This document shows, piece after piece, positions 32,846 to 41,608 of a stretch of 64,000 nt of DNA; position 1 is the first letter of the stretch, and every line of letters starts with the position of its first letter. The DNA comes from Pseudonocardia phyllosphaerae (lineage in GTDB: Bacteria > Actinomycetota > Actinomycetes > Mycobacteriales > Pseudonocardiaceae), in NCBI RefSeq assembly GCF_046546475.1, contig NZ_JBKGXS010000002.1, forward strand, positions 248,001 to 312,000. The letters are read 5' to 3'. Under the pieces are notes generated by a model, which worked only from the letters and a program-made list of their open reading frames with translations, was not told where the DNA came from and did no database searches. A program made the translations under genes and the position numbers.

Positions 32846-33988
32846 TCAGGGCAGCGCGGGCGCGTCCACCGGCATCCGCACGGCGGGAAGCTCCACCCGC
32901 ACCGCCAGTCCTCCGCCGTCGACGGCCGTCCCGGTGACGGTGCCGCCGTGCGCGGCGGCGACCGCGCGGACGATCGACAGGCCCAGCCCCGACCCGCGGG
33001 TGTGCGCGGTCCGCGCGACCGGGCCGCGGCGGAAGGGCTCGAACAGCTCCCCCACCCGGTCGGCGACCAGCTCCGGCCCGGAGGAGGCGACCCGCAGGAC
33101 GACGGTCGTGGCCTCCACGTGGCACCCGGCCTCGATCCAGCCGCCGTCGCAGTTGTGCCGCACCGCGTTCTCCAGCAGGTTCGCCACCAGCCGGCGGAGC
33201 AGGACGTCGTCGCCGCTGGTCGGAGCGGGTCGCGGGTCGGTGCGCACGGTGAGCCCGCGTGCGGCGACCCCGGCGGAGACGGCGTCGAGCTCGGTGTCGA
33301 GGACCGCGGACAGGTCCACCGGGCACCGGTCGGCGGCGGCGAGCGGACCGGTCGCCTCGGTGCGGGCGAGGAGCAGCAGGCCGGTGACGAGCTCGTCGCA
33401 GCGCCGGCCGGCATCGCGCACGACCTCGGCCATCCGGCGCAGCTCGGCCGGGTCGGCGTCGGGGTCCTGCAGGGTCACGTCGATCTCGGTGCGCAACACG
33501 GCCAGCGGGGTGCGCAGCTCGTGCCCGGCGTTGGCGACGAACCGGGACTGGGCGTCGAATGCCGCCTGCAGCCGGTCGAGCATCGCGTCGAACGCGGCGG
33601 CCAGCTCGGCGACCTCCCCGCGGGCCGAGGCGAGGGCGACCCGCTCGTCGAGCGAGCGGGCGGACAGCCGCGAGGCGGTGTCGACGACCCGGTGCAGCGG
33701 CTCCAGTGCCCGCCCGACCAGCACCCACGCCGAGACGGCCCCGGCCAGCACGACCAGCGGGAACGCGATGAGCCCGGCGCGCAGCACCTCCCGGCGTGCC
33801 GACGCGGCGACGGCGGCGCGGGCGGTGTCGGCGGGCACCAGCACGCCGCCGACCTCCACGGTGCCGGGCAGCGCCGGGGTGCCGGCGACGGCCGCGCCGA
33901 CGAGCAGCCAGCCCAGCCACAGCAGCAGGGCGGCGACCGCCGCGACCAGCGCGGTGGCCAGCAGGGTCAGCCGGGGCCGCAGCGACAC
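32846..33988 (-). CDS. sensor histidine kinase
   Basis: A 380-residue membrane kinase. Two membrane helices (about 9-34 and 71-93) enclose a short extracellular loop of about 36 residues. A HAMP domain follows (95-145), then His156 in FVANAGHELRTPLAVLR, the N box (LVANLLENAVRHN) and the G boxes (GSGLGLSIVRAVAAAHGG). The loop is too short for a large ligand-binding domain, so it may sense the membrane or a partner protein. It starts at GTG 33988, three bases before the stop of its cognate regulator gene, and is third in the dxs operon. Confidence 0.9.
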   Translation of the reverse strand: MSLRPRLTLLATALVAAVAALLLWLGWLLVGAAVAGTPALPGTVEVGGVLVPADTARAAVAASARREVLRAGLIAFPLVVLAGAVSAWVLVGRALEPLHRVVDTASRLSARSLDERVALASARGEVAELAAAFDAMLDRLQAAFDAQSRFVANAGHELRTPLAVLRTEIDVTLQDPDADPAELRRMAEVVRDAGRRCDELVTGLLLLARTEATGPLAAADRCPVDLSAVLDTELDAVSAGVAARGLTVRTDPRPAPTSGDDVLLRRLVANLLENAVRHNCDGGWIEAGCHVEATTVVLRVASSGPELVADRVGELFEPFRRGPVARTAHTRGSGLGLSIVRAVAAAHGGTVTGTAVDGGGLAVRVELPAVRMPVDAPALP

Positions 33989-33991
33989 GGC

Positions 33992-34678
33992 TCAGCCCGC
34001 AGCGGTTCCGGGGGCCGCGGCGTCCGGGACCCGGTAGCCCGCCCCGACGACGGTGTCGATCAGCCCGGGCTCGCCGAGCTTCTTGCGCAGCGTCATCACG
34101 GTGACCCGGACGGTGGTGGTGAACGGGTCGGCGTTCTCGTCCCAGACCCGTTCGAGCAGCTCCTCGGAGGACACGACGGTGCCGCCCGCGGCGAGCAGCA
34201 CCTCCAGCACCCCGAACTCCTTGCGGGTCAGCTCGACCGGCCCGGCGTCGCGGTGCACGGTGCGCCGCGCCGGGTCGAGCACGAGGTCCCCGGCGACGAG
34301 CGTCGGCGGGACCGCGGGGGTGGCGCGCCGGCCCAGCGCACGGACCCGGGCGACGAGCTCGGGGAAGTCGAAGGGCTTGGCGAGGTAGTCGTCCGCGCCG
34401 CGGGACAGGCCCTCGACCTTGTCGGCGAGGGTGTCCGACGCGGTCAGCATGAGCACCCGGGTGGTGCCGCCTGCGGCGACGAGCTCGTCGCACAGCTCGT
34501 CGCCGGAGCGGCCGGGCAGGTCCCGGTCGAGGACGGCGACGTCGTAGCGGGTGACCGAGAGCTTCTCCGAGCCCTCGTCGCCGTCGTGGGCGACGTCGAC
34601 GGCCATCCCGTCCCGGCGCAGGCCGCGGGCGACGGCGTCGGCCATCGCCGGCTCGTCCTCGACGACGATGACCCGCAT
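33992..34678 (-). CDS. OmpR-family response regulator
   Basis: A 228-residue regulator. Asp51 in VAVLDRDLPG is the phosphoacceptor, Asp8 and neighbours (VVEDEP) the metal site, and KPFDF contains the switch Lys. The C-terminal winged helix (about 130-222) includes LTRKEFGVLEVLLAAGG and TVMTLRKKLG, ending in GAGYRVPD. Its ATG at 34678 shares one base with the dxs stop (TGATG), so it is translated after dxs. It probably receives phosphate from the adjacent kinase. Targets are unknown. Confidence 0.92.
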   Translation of the reverse strand: MRVIVVEDEPAMADAVARGLRRDGMAVDVAHDGDEGSEKLSVTRYDVAVLDRDLPGRSGDELCDELVAAGGTTRVLMLTASDTLADKVEGLSRGADDYLAKPFDFPELVARVRALGRRATPAVPPTLVAGDLVLDPARRTVHRDAGPVELTRKEFGVLEVLLAAGGTVVSSEELLERVWDENADPFTTTVRVTVMTLRKKLGEPGLIDTVVGAGYRVPDAAAPGTAAG

Positions 34679-36609
34679 CAGCCTGCCCGCTCCGCGTCGA
34701 GGGCGGGGACCTGCGGCACGGCGACCGCGGCCCACTCGATGACCCGGCGCGCCACGTCCTGCGCGGTGAGCCCGGTCGCGGCCAGCACGTCGTCGCGGCT
34801 GCCGTGCTCCAGGTACTCCTGTGGCAGCGCGAGGTCCCGCTGCCGGACGTCGATGTCGTTGCCGCGCAGAGCGTCCGACAGCGCGGAGCCGAACCCGCCG
34901 TGGGTGCAGGCGTCGGAGACGGTGACCACGAGGCGGTGTTCGGCGGCCAGCTCCAGCAGCTCGCCGGGCACCGGCAGCACCCACCGCGGGTCGACGACGG
35001 TGACGTCCACGCCCTGGTCGGCGAGCCGCTTCGCCACGGCCACACCGAGCTGTCCGAACTCGCCGACGCACACCAGCAGCACCTGCGCGTCGCGCCCGTC
35101 CGGCTCGTGCAGCACGTCGACGCCTGCGGAGCCGGCGAGCCGGCGCACGGCGGGCACCGAGCCGATCACCGAGCCCTTCGGGTAGCGGAGCGCGGTCGGC
35201 CCGTCGGTGACGGCGACGGCCTCGCGGAACTCCTCGCGCAGCGTCGGCTCGTCCCGCGGGGCGGCGACCCGCATGCCGGGCACGATCCCGAGCAGCGACA
35301 GGTCCCACATGCCGTTGTGCGACGGCCCGTCGGAGCCGGTGACCCCGGACCGGTCGAGGACCAGGGTGACGGCCTCGCGGTGCAGCCCGGCGTCCATCAG
35401 CAGCTGGTCGAAGGCCCGGTTGAGGAACGTCGAGTACAGCGCGACGACCGGATGACGCCCGCCGCGGGCGAGCCCCGAGGCGCAGGTCAGGGCGTGCTGC
35501 TCGGCGATGCCGACGTCGACGATGCGGTCCGGGAACGCGGCGGCGAACGGCGCGAGACCGGTCGGGCCGAGCATCGCGGCGGTGATCGCGACGACGTCCT
35601 CGCGACGCCCGCCCAGCTCGACGAGCTCCTCGGCGAACACGTCGGTCCAGCCGGTCTTCGCCTCACCGGTCGGCTCCCCGGTCTCCGGGTCGAACGCGGC
35701 CGGGCTGTGCATCTGCTCGGCCTCGTCGTTCTCCGCCGGCGGGTAGCCGTTGCCCTTGCGGGTCACCGTGTGCACGATGACCGGCCCGCCGAAGCGCTTG
35801 GCGCGGCGCAGCGCGGACTCGACCTGGCCGATGTCGTGGCCGTCGACCGGGCCGAAGTACTTGATGCCGAGGTCGGCGAACAGTTCCTGCGGGCTGAGCG
35901 CGTCCTTCACCCCGGCCTTGAACGCGTGCACCCCCGCGTAGAGCGCAGGCCCGACGACCGGGGTGCCGCGCAGCGTGTTCTTCCCGGCCTCGAGCACGCG
36001 CTCGTAGCCGGGCTGCAGCCGCAGCGACGCGAGCCGGTCGGCCAGCCCGCCGATCGTCGGCGAGTAGGAGCGGCCGTTGTCGTTGACGACGACCACCAGG
36101 TTGCGGTCGGGGCCCGAGGCGATGTTGTTGAGCGCCTCCCAGGCCATGCCGCCGGTGAGCGCGCCGTCCCCGATCACCGCGACGACGTGCCGGTCGCGGT
36201 GGGTCAGCGCGTTGGCGCGGGCGATGCCGTCGGCCCAGGACAGCGACGACGACGCGTGCGAGGACTCGACGTGGTCGTGCTCGGACTCGGTGCGGCTCGG
36301 GTATCCCGACAGCCCACCGGTCTTCTTGAGCCGCTCCCAGCCGTCCTGCCTGCCGGTGAGGAGCTTGTGGACGTACGCCTGGTGCCCGGTGTCCCAGATC
36401 AGGGTGTCCTGCGGCGAGTCGAACACGCGGTGCAGCGCGATCGTCAGCTCGACCACACCCAGGTTCGGGCCGAGGTGCCCGCCGGTGCGCGAGACCGCGC
36501 GGATCAGGAAGCCGCGGATCTCCGCCGCGAGCGACGCCAGCTCCTCGGCGCCCAGTGCCCGCAGGTCGGACGGCCGCCGGATCGCGGCCAGCCCCCGGGT
36601 CTTCGTCAC
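34678..36609 (-). CDS. dxs: 1-deoxy-D-xylulose-5-phosphate synthase
   Basis: A 643-residue thiamine-diphosphate enzyme that condenses pyruvate and glyceraldehyde-3-phosphate, the entry step of the MEP isoprenoid pathway. Features include SRTGGHLGPNLGVVELTIALH (40-60), the TPP motif GDGALTGGMAWEALNN (147-162), the transketolase central domain (DVGIAEQHALTCASGLA) and the C-terminal domain. The GTG at 36609 follows GAGGAGG; an upstream ATG at 36729 would add 40 residues unlike the family. Its stop overlaps the response regulator start, an unusual coupling of an isoprenoid enzyme to signalling genes. Confidence 0.95.
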   Translation of the reverse strand: MTKTRGLAAIRRPSDLRALGAEELASLAAEIRGFLIRAVSRTGGHLGPNLGVVELTIALHRVFDSPQDTLIWDTGHQAYVHKLLTGRQDGWERLKKTGGLSGYPSRTESEHDHVESSHASSSLSWADGIARANALTHRDRHVVAVIGDGALTGGMAWEALNNIASGPDRNLVVVVNDNGRSYSPTIGGLADRLASLRLQPGYERVLEAGKNTLRGTPVVGPALYAGVHAFKAGVKDALSPQELFADLGIKYFGPVDGHDIGQVESALRRAKRFGGPVIVHTVTRKGNGYPPAENDEAEQMHSPAAFDPETGEPTGEAKTGWTDVFAEELVELGGRREDVVAITAAMLGPTGLAPFAAAFPDRIVDVGIAEQHALTCASGLARGGRHPVVALYSTFLNRAFDQLLMDAGLHREAVTLVLDRSGVTGSDGPSHNGMWDLSLLGIVPGMRVAAPRDEPTLREEFREAVAVTDGPTALRYPKGSVIGSVPAVRRLAGSAGVDVLHEPDGRDAQVLLVCVGEFGQLGVAVAKRLADQGVDVTVVDPRWVLPVPGELLELAAEHRLVVTVSDACTHGGFGSALSDALRGNDIDVRQRDLALPQEYLEHGSRDDVLAATGLTAQDVARRVIEWAAVAVPQVPALDAERAG

Positions 36610-37218
36610 GTGCTGCCTCCTCGCCGCCGGCCCTGGTTCGGACCGGCCTCGACTCGTCGGCACCACTCTACGGAGCAGTAGCGGAGCCGACGCGTCGGCG
36701 CGCGTCGGATCTCCGGTAGCGCTCGTCACCCGGACGGGGAGCAGCCATTGCGCGCCCGTCCGGCTCCGTGACGACCGTCGTGCTCCACACCGTTCCCGGA
36801 GACGTGGAAGAAACGCACTCCACGCCCCCGGGTCTCATACATGGATACGCAATCAGTACTCGAAACCGCGCACGGTTGAACACCACCTTTCATCCTCGTG
36901 AACTGGCGATCTTCGACGAACGTGATCGAGTTCTCGTCGGCGCATCGGCCCCGGTGCGCCGCTCCCCGGAATTCTGACCCACGAACGCAGGAAATGCACG
37001 ACCTTCGTGACGGGTTTCAAAGCGAGCGGGGCGCAGACGGCGGAACACGCTGCGCCGCTCGCGAGGAACTACTACTCTGTGTGAGCGCCTCGCCGCGGCG
37101 AGCTGGGGCAACGACGCGACACCCCGGCGCCGATCACGATGAGCGATGTTTCCCGGCTACGATCGGCCGGGACGGTGGCGGGGACGCGGATCGCGTCGGA
37201 GATGACAGCGGGGGGCTC
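36610..37218. other. 609-bp gap upstream of the first diguanylate cyclase
   Basis: No convincing gene. It must contain the dxs promoter at the left and the cyclase promoter at the right. Base composition is visibly less GC-rich at 36830-37010. A hairpin, GCGAGCGG-GG-CGCAG (37022-37036) with CTGCGCCGCTCGC (37050-37062), has 13 pairs and a two-base bulge and lies about 155 bp before the cyclase start. Confidence 0.5.
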
Positions 37219-38691
37219 ATGACCTCGTCGGCCGCGCTGTCCACGCCACTCCAGCGGATGTCTCGCTGGCAGCTCTGGCGGGCCCCCGCAGCGGTCATCG
37301 CGCTCTCGCTGCTCGTCGACGCGGCCGCGGTCGGCGTCATCGTCGGCGACTTCACGCAGCTGGCCCTCCCGCCGCACCGCACGGTGTTCACAGGAGTCTT
37401 CCTCGCCGTCGCCGGCGTCCTGCACACCGAGATGGTGTCCGGCGTCGAGCGGCTGCGCCGGTATGCGATGGAGACCCACCACGTCAACCTGACCTCGGTG
37501 TGGACGCTCGCCGGGGCACTCCTGCTGCCGCCGGCCCTGGCGACACTCGTGGTCCTGGTGATCTACGCACACCTCTACCTGCGGGTGCAGCGCGCCATCC
37601 CCGCCCCGGACCGCCGACCGCTGAACCGCACCCTCTACAACGCCGCGACCATCGTGCTCGCCGTCGAGGCCGCCGCCCTGGTCACCGCGACGGCCCGGCC
37701 CGGCGGCCCGCTGGCCGGCACCTCCGAGCTGGTCACGACCGCCCTGGCGATCCTCGCGTTCACGGCCGTCAACGCCGGGCTGGTGATGACCGCGGTCCGG
37801 CTGGTCGACCCGCAGGCCCGGCCGCTGCACATCCTGTTCCGCACCGATGCACTGACCCTGGAGCTCGCGACCCTGTGCCTCGGCGCGCTCACCGCGGGCG
37901 CGCTGGCGCTGCTCGGGCCGATCATCTCGCTGCTCGCGGTCCCGCCGATCCTCGCCCTGCACCGCACGATCCTGGTGCGTGAGCTGCGCAGGCGCGCCGA
38001 CACCGATGCCAAGACGGGGCTGCTCAACCACTCCGCCTGGCGCCGGCGCAGCGCCCACGCACTCCGGGTCGCCGAGCAGGAGGGCCGGCCTGCCGCGCTG
38101 CTGCTGCTCGACCTCGACCACTTCAAGGCCGTCAACGACACCTACGGCCACCTCACCGGCGACCAGGTCCTCGCCACGATCGCCGGGGCGCTGCGGGCCG
38201 AGCTGCGCGACCACGACCTGATCGGCCGCTTCGGTGGCGAGGAGTTCGTCGTACTGCTCCCCCACCTGCACCCCGGGGACGGCCGCGAGGAGACCTGGCA
38301 CATCGCCGAGCGCCTGCGTCGCAGGGTCGCCCGGTCGGCCGTCGTGGCCCCCCACGACACGGTGTGCCCCCGCGGCGCCGCGGCCCCGGCCGACGGCCCC
38401 GCCGGACCGGACGGCACCACCACCGGCAGCACCGCCACGGGAAGCGCCGCCACGGGAAGCGCCGCGGGCCCGGACGACGCCCCCCGCCCAGGGATCGCCG
38501 TCACCGTCTCGATCGGCGGCGCCGTCTTCCCCGCCGACGCAGGCGCCCTCACCGCCCTGCTGGAGATCGCCGACGGCGCCCTGTACGCGGCCAAGCACTC
38601 CGGGCGGGACACCGTCCGCATCGGAGCGCAGCCCGCCCGCTCCCGGAACGACACGGATGCCGGTGTCGTCGAGGACCTTCCCGCCGAGTGA
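37219..38691 (+). CDS. membrane diguanylate cyclase (GGDEF), copy 1
   Basis: A 490-residue protein that should make c-di-GMP from GTP. Seven or so membrane helices (about 20-255) form a sensor region with LTSVWTLAGALLLPPALA and LELATLCLGAL, shared with copy 2. The GGDEF domain (about 258-478) has DTDAKTGLLN, LDLDHFKAVND and the active loop GGEEF (339-343). The inhibitory site RDHD (330-333) lies five residues ahead. A 49-residue Ala/Gly/Thr/Pro insertion (about 377-425), with ATGSA repeats, interrupts the domain before VTVSIGGAVF. ATG 37219 follows GCGGGGGGCTC. Confidence 0.9.
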   Translation: MTSSAALSTPLQRMSRWQLWRAPAAVIALSLLVDAAAVGVIVGDFTQLALPPHRTVFTGVFLAVAGVLHTEMVSGVERLRRYAMETHHVNLTSVWTLAGALLLPPALATLVVLVIYAHLYLRVQRAIPAPDRRPLNRTLYNAATIVLAVEAAALVTATARPGGPLAGTSELVTTALAILAFTAVNAGLVMTAVRLVDPQARPLHILFRTDALTLELATLCLGALTAGALALLGPIISLLAVPPILALHRTILVRELRRRADTDAKTGLLNHSAWRRRSAHALRVAEQEGRPAALLLLDLDHFKAVNDTYGHLTGDQVLATIAGALRAELRDHDLIGRFGGEEFVVLLPHLHPGDGREETWHIAERLRRRVARSAVVAPHDTVCPRGAAAPADGPAGPDGTTTGSTATGSAATGSAAGPDDAPRPGIAVTVSIGGAVFPADAGALTALLEIADGALYAAKHSGRDTVRIGAQPARSRNDTDAGVVEDLPAE

Positions 38692-38701
38692 GAATCGGGC
38701 G

Positions 38702-38728
38702 GCGAACGTTCAACTCATGAACATTCGC
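38702..38728. promoter_or_regulatory. operator-like inverted repeat upstream of the ROK regulator
   Basis: GCGAACGTTCA (38702-38712), spacer ACTCA and TGAACATTCGC (38718-38728) match at 10 of 11 paired positions. It lies 35 bp before the regulator's ATG, a usual place for autoregulation by a dimeric repressor. Confidence 0.6.
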
Positions 38729-38763
38729 GCTACAGTCGCGTTCCTCGACGTGGAGGGACCGAC

Positions 38764-39933
38764 ATGCAGGAGCAGGACGACCGGCGCAACCCCGGCTCGC
38801 AGGGCGCGCTGCGCCGCGCGAACCGGGCACGGGTGGTCGCCGAGCTCCAGCGCGGCGGCACCCCCAGCCAGGCCGAGCTCGCCCGGACGACCGCGCTCGC
38901 CCCGGCCACGGTGTCCAACATCGTGCGCGACCTGGAGGCCGACGGCGTCGTCGTCGTCGACGGGAACGGGCGCCGGCGCCGTATCCGCCTCGACCCCACC
39001 GGGGGCCGCCTGGTCGCCGGGATCGACTACGGCCACCGGCACGTCACCGTCGCGCTCGGCGACTCCGACGGCACGATCCACTCCGAGCGGCGCACCGACC
39101 TCGCCGCCGGGCTCGACGCCCGCGACGGCATGCGGATCGCCGCGGGGCTCCTCGACGAGCTGGTCACGGCCGTCGGCACCACCGTCGACGGACTCGCCGC
39201 GGTCGGCATGGGCATCCCGGCCCCGCTGGACAGCCGCTCCGGCCGCGTCGGCTCCCCCACGATCCTGCCCGGCTGGGTCGGTGTGCCCGCCGTCGAGATC
39301 GCGAGCGACTGCCTGGGCCGGCCGGTCGTCGTCGACAACGACGCCAACCTGGGCGCCCTGGCCGAGCTGCGCTGGGGCAGCGGCACCGAGGTCGCCAACC
39401 TGATCTACGTGAAGCTCTCCGACGGCGTCGGCGCCGGCCTGATCACCGACGGGCGGCTGTTCCGCGGGCCATCGGGCACGGCGGGCGAGTTCGGGCACAC
39501 CACCGTCGACGAGCTGGGGACGCTGTGCCGCTGCGGCAACCGCGGCTGCCTGGAGACCCGGATCGCCGCCCGCAACGTCGTGCAGCTGGTCAGCACGGTC
39601 GCCGGGCGGGACCTGTCGGTGGGCGAGATCGTGGCGCGGGCCCGCGGCGGCGACCGGGCCTGCGCCCGCGTCCTCGCCGACACCGGCGAGGAGGCCGGAC
39701 GCGCCGTGGCCGACATGTGCAACGTGTTCAACCCCGAGCTCGTCGCGATCGGCGGGGAGCTCGCGCAGGCAGGCGACCTGCTGCTCGACCCGTTGCGCCG
39801 GGCCGTGATCCGGCGCGGCATCCCCGGCGCCGTCGAGAGCCTGGAGATCACCACCGCCACGCTCGGCGCCCGGGCGCACGTGCTCGGCGGGATCGCGGCG
39901 GCGCTGGACTCGGTCACCGTCGTCGACGCGTGA
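38764..39933 (+). CDS. ROK-family transcriptional regulator
   Basis: A 389-residue protein. The winged helix-turn-helix (about 20-70, PSQAELARTTALAPATVSNIV) binds DNA and the sugar-kinase-like ROK domain follows (82-385). The zinc motif CRCGNRGCLE is at 255-264 and EFGHTTVD at 242-249. VDNDAN (190-195) keeps the Asp that acts as base in real ROK kinases, so the domain may still bind, or even phosphorylate, a sugar. It probably controls the adjacent sugar porter, PfkB and GH65 genes and itself through the inverted repeat at 38702-38728. Confidence 0.9.
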   Translation: MQEQDDRRNPGSQGALRRANRARVVAELQRGGTPSQAELARTTALAPATVSNIVRDLEADGVVVVDGNGRRRRIRLDPTGGRLVAGIDYGHRHVTVALGDSDGTIHSERRTDLAAGLDARDGMRIAAGLLDELVTAVGTTVDGLAAVGMGIPAPLDSRSGRVGSPTILPGWVGVPAVEIASDCLGRPVVVDNDANLGALAELRWGSGTEVANLIYVKLSDGVGAGLITDGRLFRGPSGTAGEFGHTTVDELGTLCRCGNRGCLETRIAARNVVQLVSTVAGRDLSVGEIVARARGGDRACARVLADTGEEAGRAVADMCNVFNPELVAIGGELAQAGDLLLDPLRRAVIRRGIPGAVESLEITTATLGARAHVLGGIAAALDSVTVVDA

Positions 39934-39960
39934 ACCGCGACCGGCACGGCCGGACCGTCC

Positions 39961-39997
39961 TGTTCCGTCCCGTTCGGTCCTGTTCCGTCCTGTTCCG
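39961..39997. repeat. 10-bp phased tandem repeats before the sugar porter gene
   Basis: TGTTCCGTCC, CGTTCGGTCC, TGTTCCGTCC and TGTTCCG follow one another at exactly 10-base spacing, one helical turn. A GTTCA half-site like that in the ROK operator lies just downstream (40003-40007), with a further GTTCA and TTCAC copies at about 40030-40058. Confidence 0.6.
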
Positions 39998-40119
39998 CGA
40001 CCGTTCAAGCAATAGCGACGTAAACTGATCTTCACTTCGGTCTTGTTCACAGCTTCACTTGTGTCTAGGGTCACAGGCTGCTACGGGGCGATCCCCGGAA
40101 CGGACGAAAGGGCTCACCG

Positions 40120-41595
40120 ATGAGCGAGCACGGGGCATTCAACGACGAACCGTCCGTCTTCGACGACGACGAAGGAGGCGGCGGCTCCGGCGTCGTCCGG
40201 ATCGCGTCCGTCGCCGCACTCGGCGGTCTCCTGTTCGGCTACGACAGCGCCGTCATCAACGGCGCGACCAGCTCCATCCAGGAAGTGTTCGGCACCAGCG
40301 AGGCAGGGCTCGGGTTCGCCGTGGCCTCGGCCCTGCTCGGCGCCGCCGCCGGCGCGATGACCGCGGGCCGCATCGCGGACAGGATCGGCCGGCTCAAGGT
40401 CATGAAGATCGCCGCGGTGCTGTTCTTCGTCAGCGCCGTGGTCACCGCGATCACCCCGAACCTCGAGATCCTGGTGCTCGGGCGGATCATCGGCGGGCTC
40501 GGCGTCGGCGTCGCCTCGGTGATCGCCCCCGCCTACATCGCCGAGACCTCCCCCGCCCGTATCCGCGGGCGCCTCGGCTCGCTGCAGCAGCTCGCGATCG
40601 TCGTCGGCATCTTCCTGTCGCTGGTCATCGACTGGATCCTGGCCGAGCTGGCCGGCGGCGCGAACGAGGAGCTGTGGCTCGGGATGGCCGCGTGGCGCTG
40701 GATGTTCCTCGCCATGGCGGTGCCCGCGGTGGTCTACGGCGTGCTCGCCACGACCATTCCCGAGTCCCCGCGGTTCCTGGTCGCGCAGCAGCGGATCCCG
40801 GAGGCCCGCAAGGTTCTCTCCGCGCTGCTCGGCGAGAAGAACCTGGAGATCACGATCAACCGGATCCAGTCCACGCTGGACAGCGCAACCCAGCCGTCGT
40901 GGAGCGACCTGAAGCGCCCGGGCGGCGGGGTCTGGCCGATCGTCTGGGTGGGTCTGCTGCTGTCGATCTTCCAGCAGGCCGTCGGCATCAACGTGATCTT
41001 CTACTACTCGAACGACCTGTGGCAGGCCGTCGGCTTCGACGAGAGCGCCGCGTTCGGGATCAGCGTGTTCACCGCCGTGCTCAACATCCTGACCACGCTC
41101 GTCGCGATCGCGCTGGTCGACAAGCTCGGCCGCAAGCCGCTGCTGATGATCGGATCGACGTCGATGAGCATCGCGCTCGGCGCGATGGCGATCTGCTTCG
41201 TCACCGCCGACGTCGGCCCGGACGGCGGGCTCGTCCTCAACGGCATCGCCGGGCCGATCGCGCTGATCGCGGCGAACGTGTTCGTCATCGGGTTCGGCAT
41301 GTCGTGGGGCCCGATGGTGTGGGTGCTGCTCGGCGAGATGTTCCCGAACCGGATCCGCGCCGCCGCGCTGTCGCTGGCCGCGGCCGGCCAGTGGGCGATG
41401 AACTGGGTGGTCACGGTGTCGTTCCCGGCCCTGGCCGCGTTCTCGCTGGGCTTCGCCTACGGCCTCTACACCCTGTTCGCGGTGCTGTCGCTGCTGTTCG
41501 TCGCCCGCTTCGTCCGCGAGACCAAGGGCATGGACCTCGAGAGCATGGGCGGGGACGTCACCCCCGCCCGCAAGCCCACCTCCGACGCGAGCTGA
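40120..41595 (+). CDS. sugar porter (MFS) transporter
   Basis: A 491-residue twelve-helix transporter of the sugar porter family. Seen: GGLLFGYDSAVINGA (helix 1), GRIADRIGRLKVM (loop 2-3), PESPRFLVAQQR after helix 6, QQAVGINVIFYYSNDL in helix 7, DKLGRKPLL (loop 8-9) and GPMVWVLLGEMFPNRIR in helix 10. These are the hallmarks of proton-linked hexose, polyol or disaccharide import. The first 27 residues are acidic and glycine-rich. It is followed 13 bp later by the PfkB kinase gene, so the cargo probably feeds that kinase or the GH65 enzyme. Confidence 0.93.
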   Translation: MSEHGAFNDEPSVFDDDEGGGGSGVVRIASVAALGGLLFGYDSAVINGATSSIQEVFGTSEAGLGFAVASALLGAAAGAMTAGRIADRIGRLKVMKIAAVLFFVSAVVTAITPNLEILVLGRIIGGLGVGVASVIAPAYIAETSPARIRGRLGSLQQLAIVVGIFLSLVIDWILAELAGGANEELWLGMAAWRWMFLAMAVPAVVYGVLATTIPESPRFLVAQQRIPEARKVLSALLGEKNLEITINRIQSTLDSATQPSWSDLKRPGGGVWPIVWVGLLLSIFQQAVGINVIFYYSNDLWQAVGFDESAAFGISVFTAVLNILTTLVAIALVDKLGRKPLLMIGSTSMSIALGAMAICFVTADVGPDGGLVLNGIAGPIALIAANVFVIGFGMSWGPMVWVLLGEMFPNRIRAAALSLAAAGQWAMNWVVTVSFPALAAFSLGFAYGLYTLFAVLSLLFVARFVRETKGMDLESMGGDVTPARKPTSDAS

Positions 41596-41608
41596 CGGGA
41601 GAGACGCG

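Noticed and set aside
31526..35185. Very long open frames on both strands over RNase D, the two-component genes and dxs
   Set aside because: At this GC content stops are rare in the third-position-shifted frames. The sequences are low-complexity Arg/Ala/Gly text, while the true genes in other frames have complete catalytic motifs.
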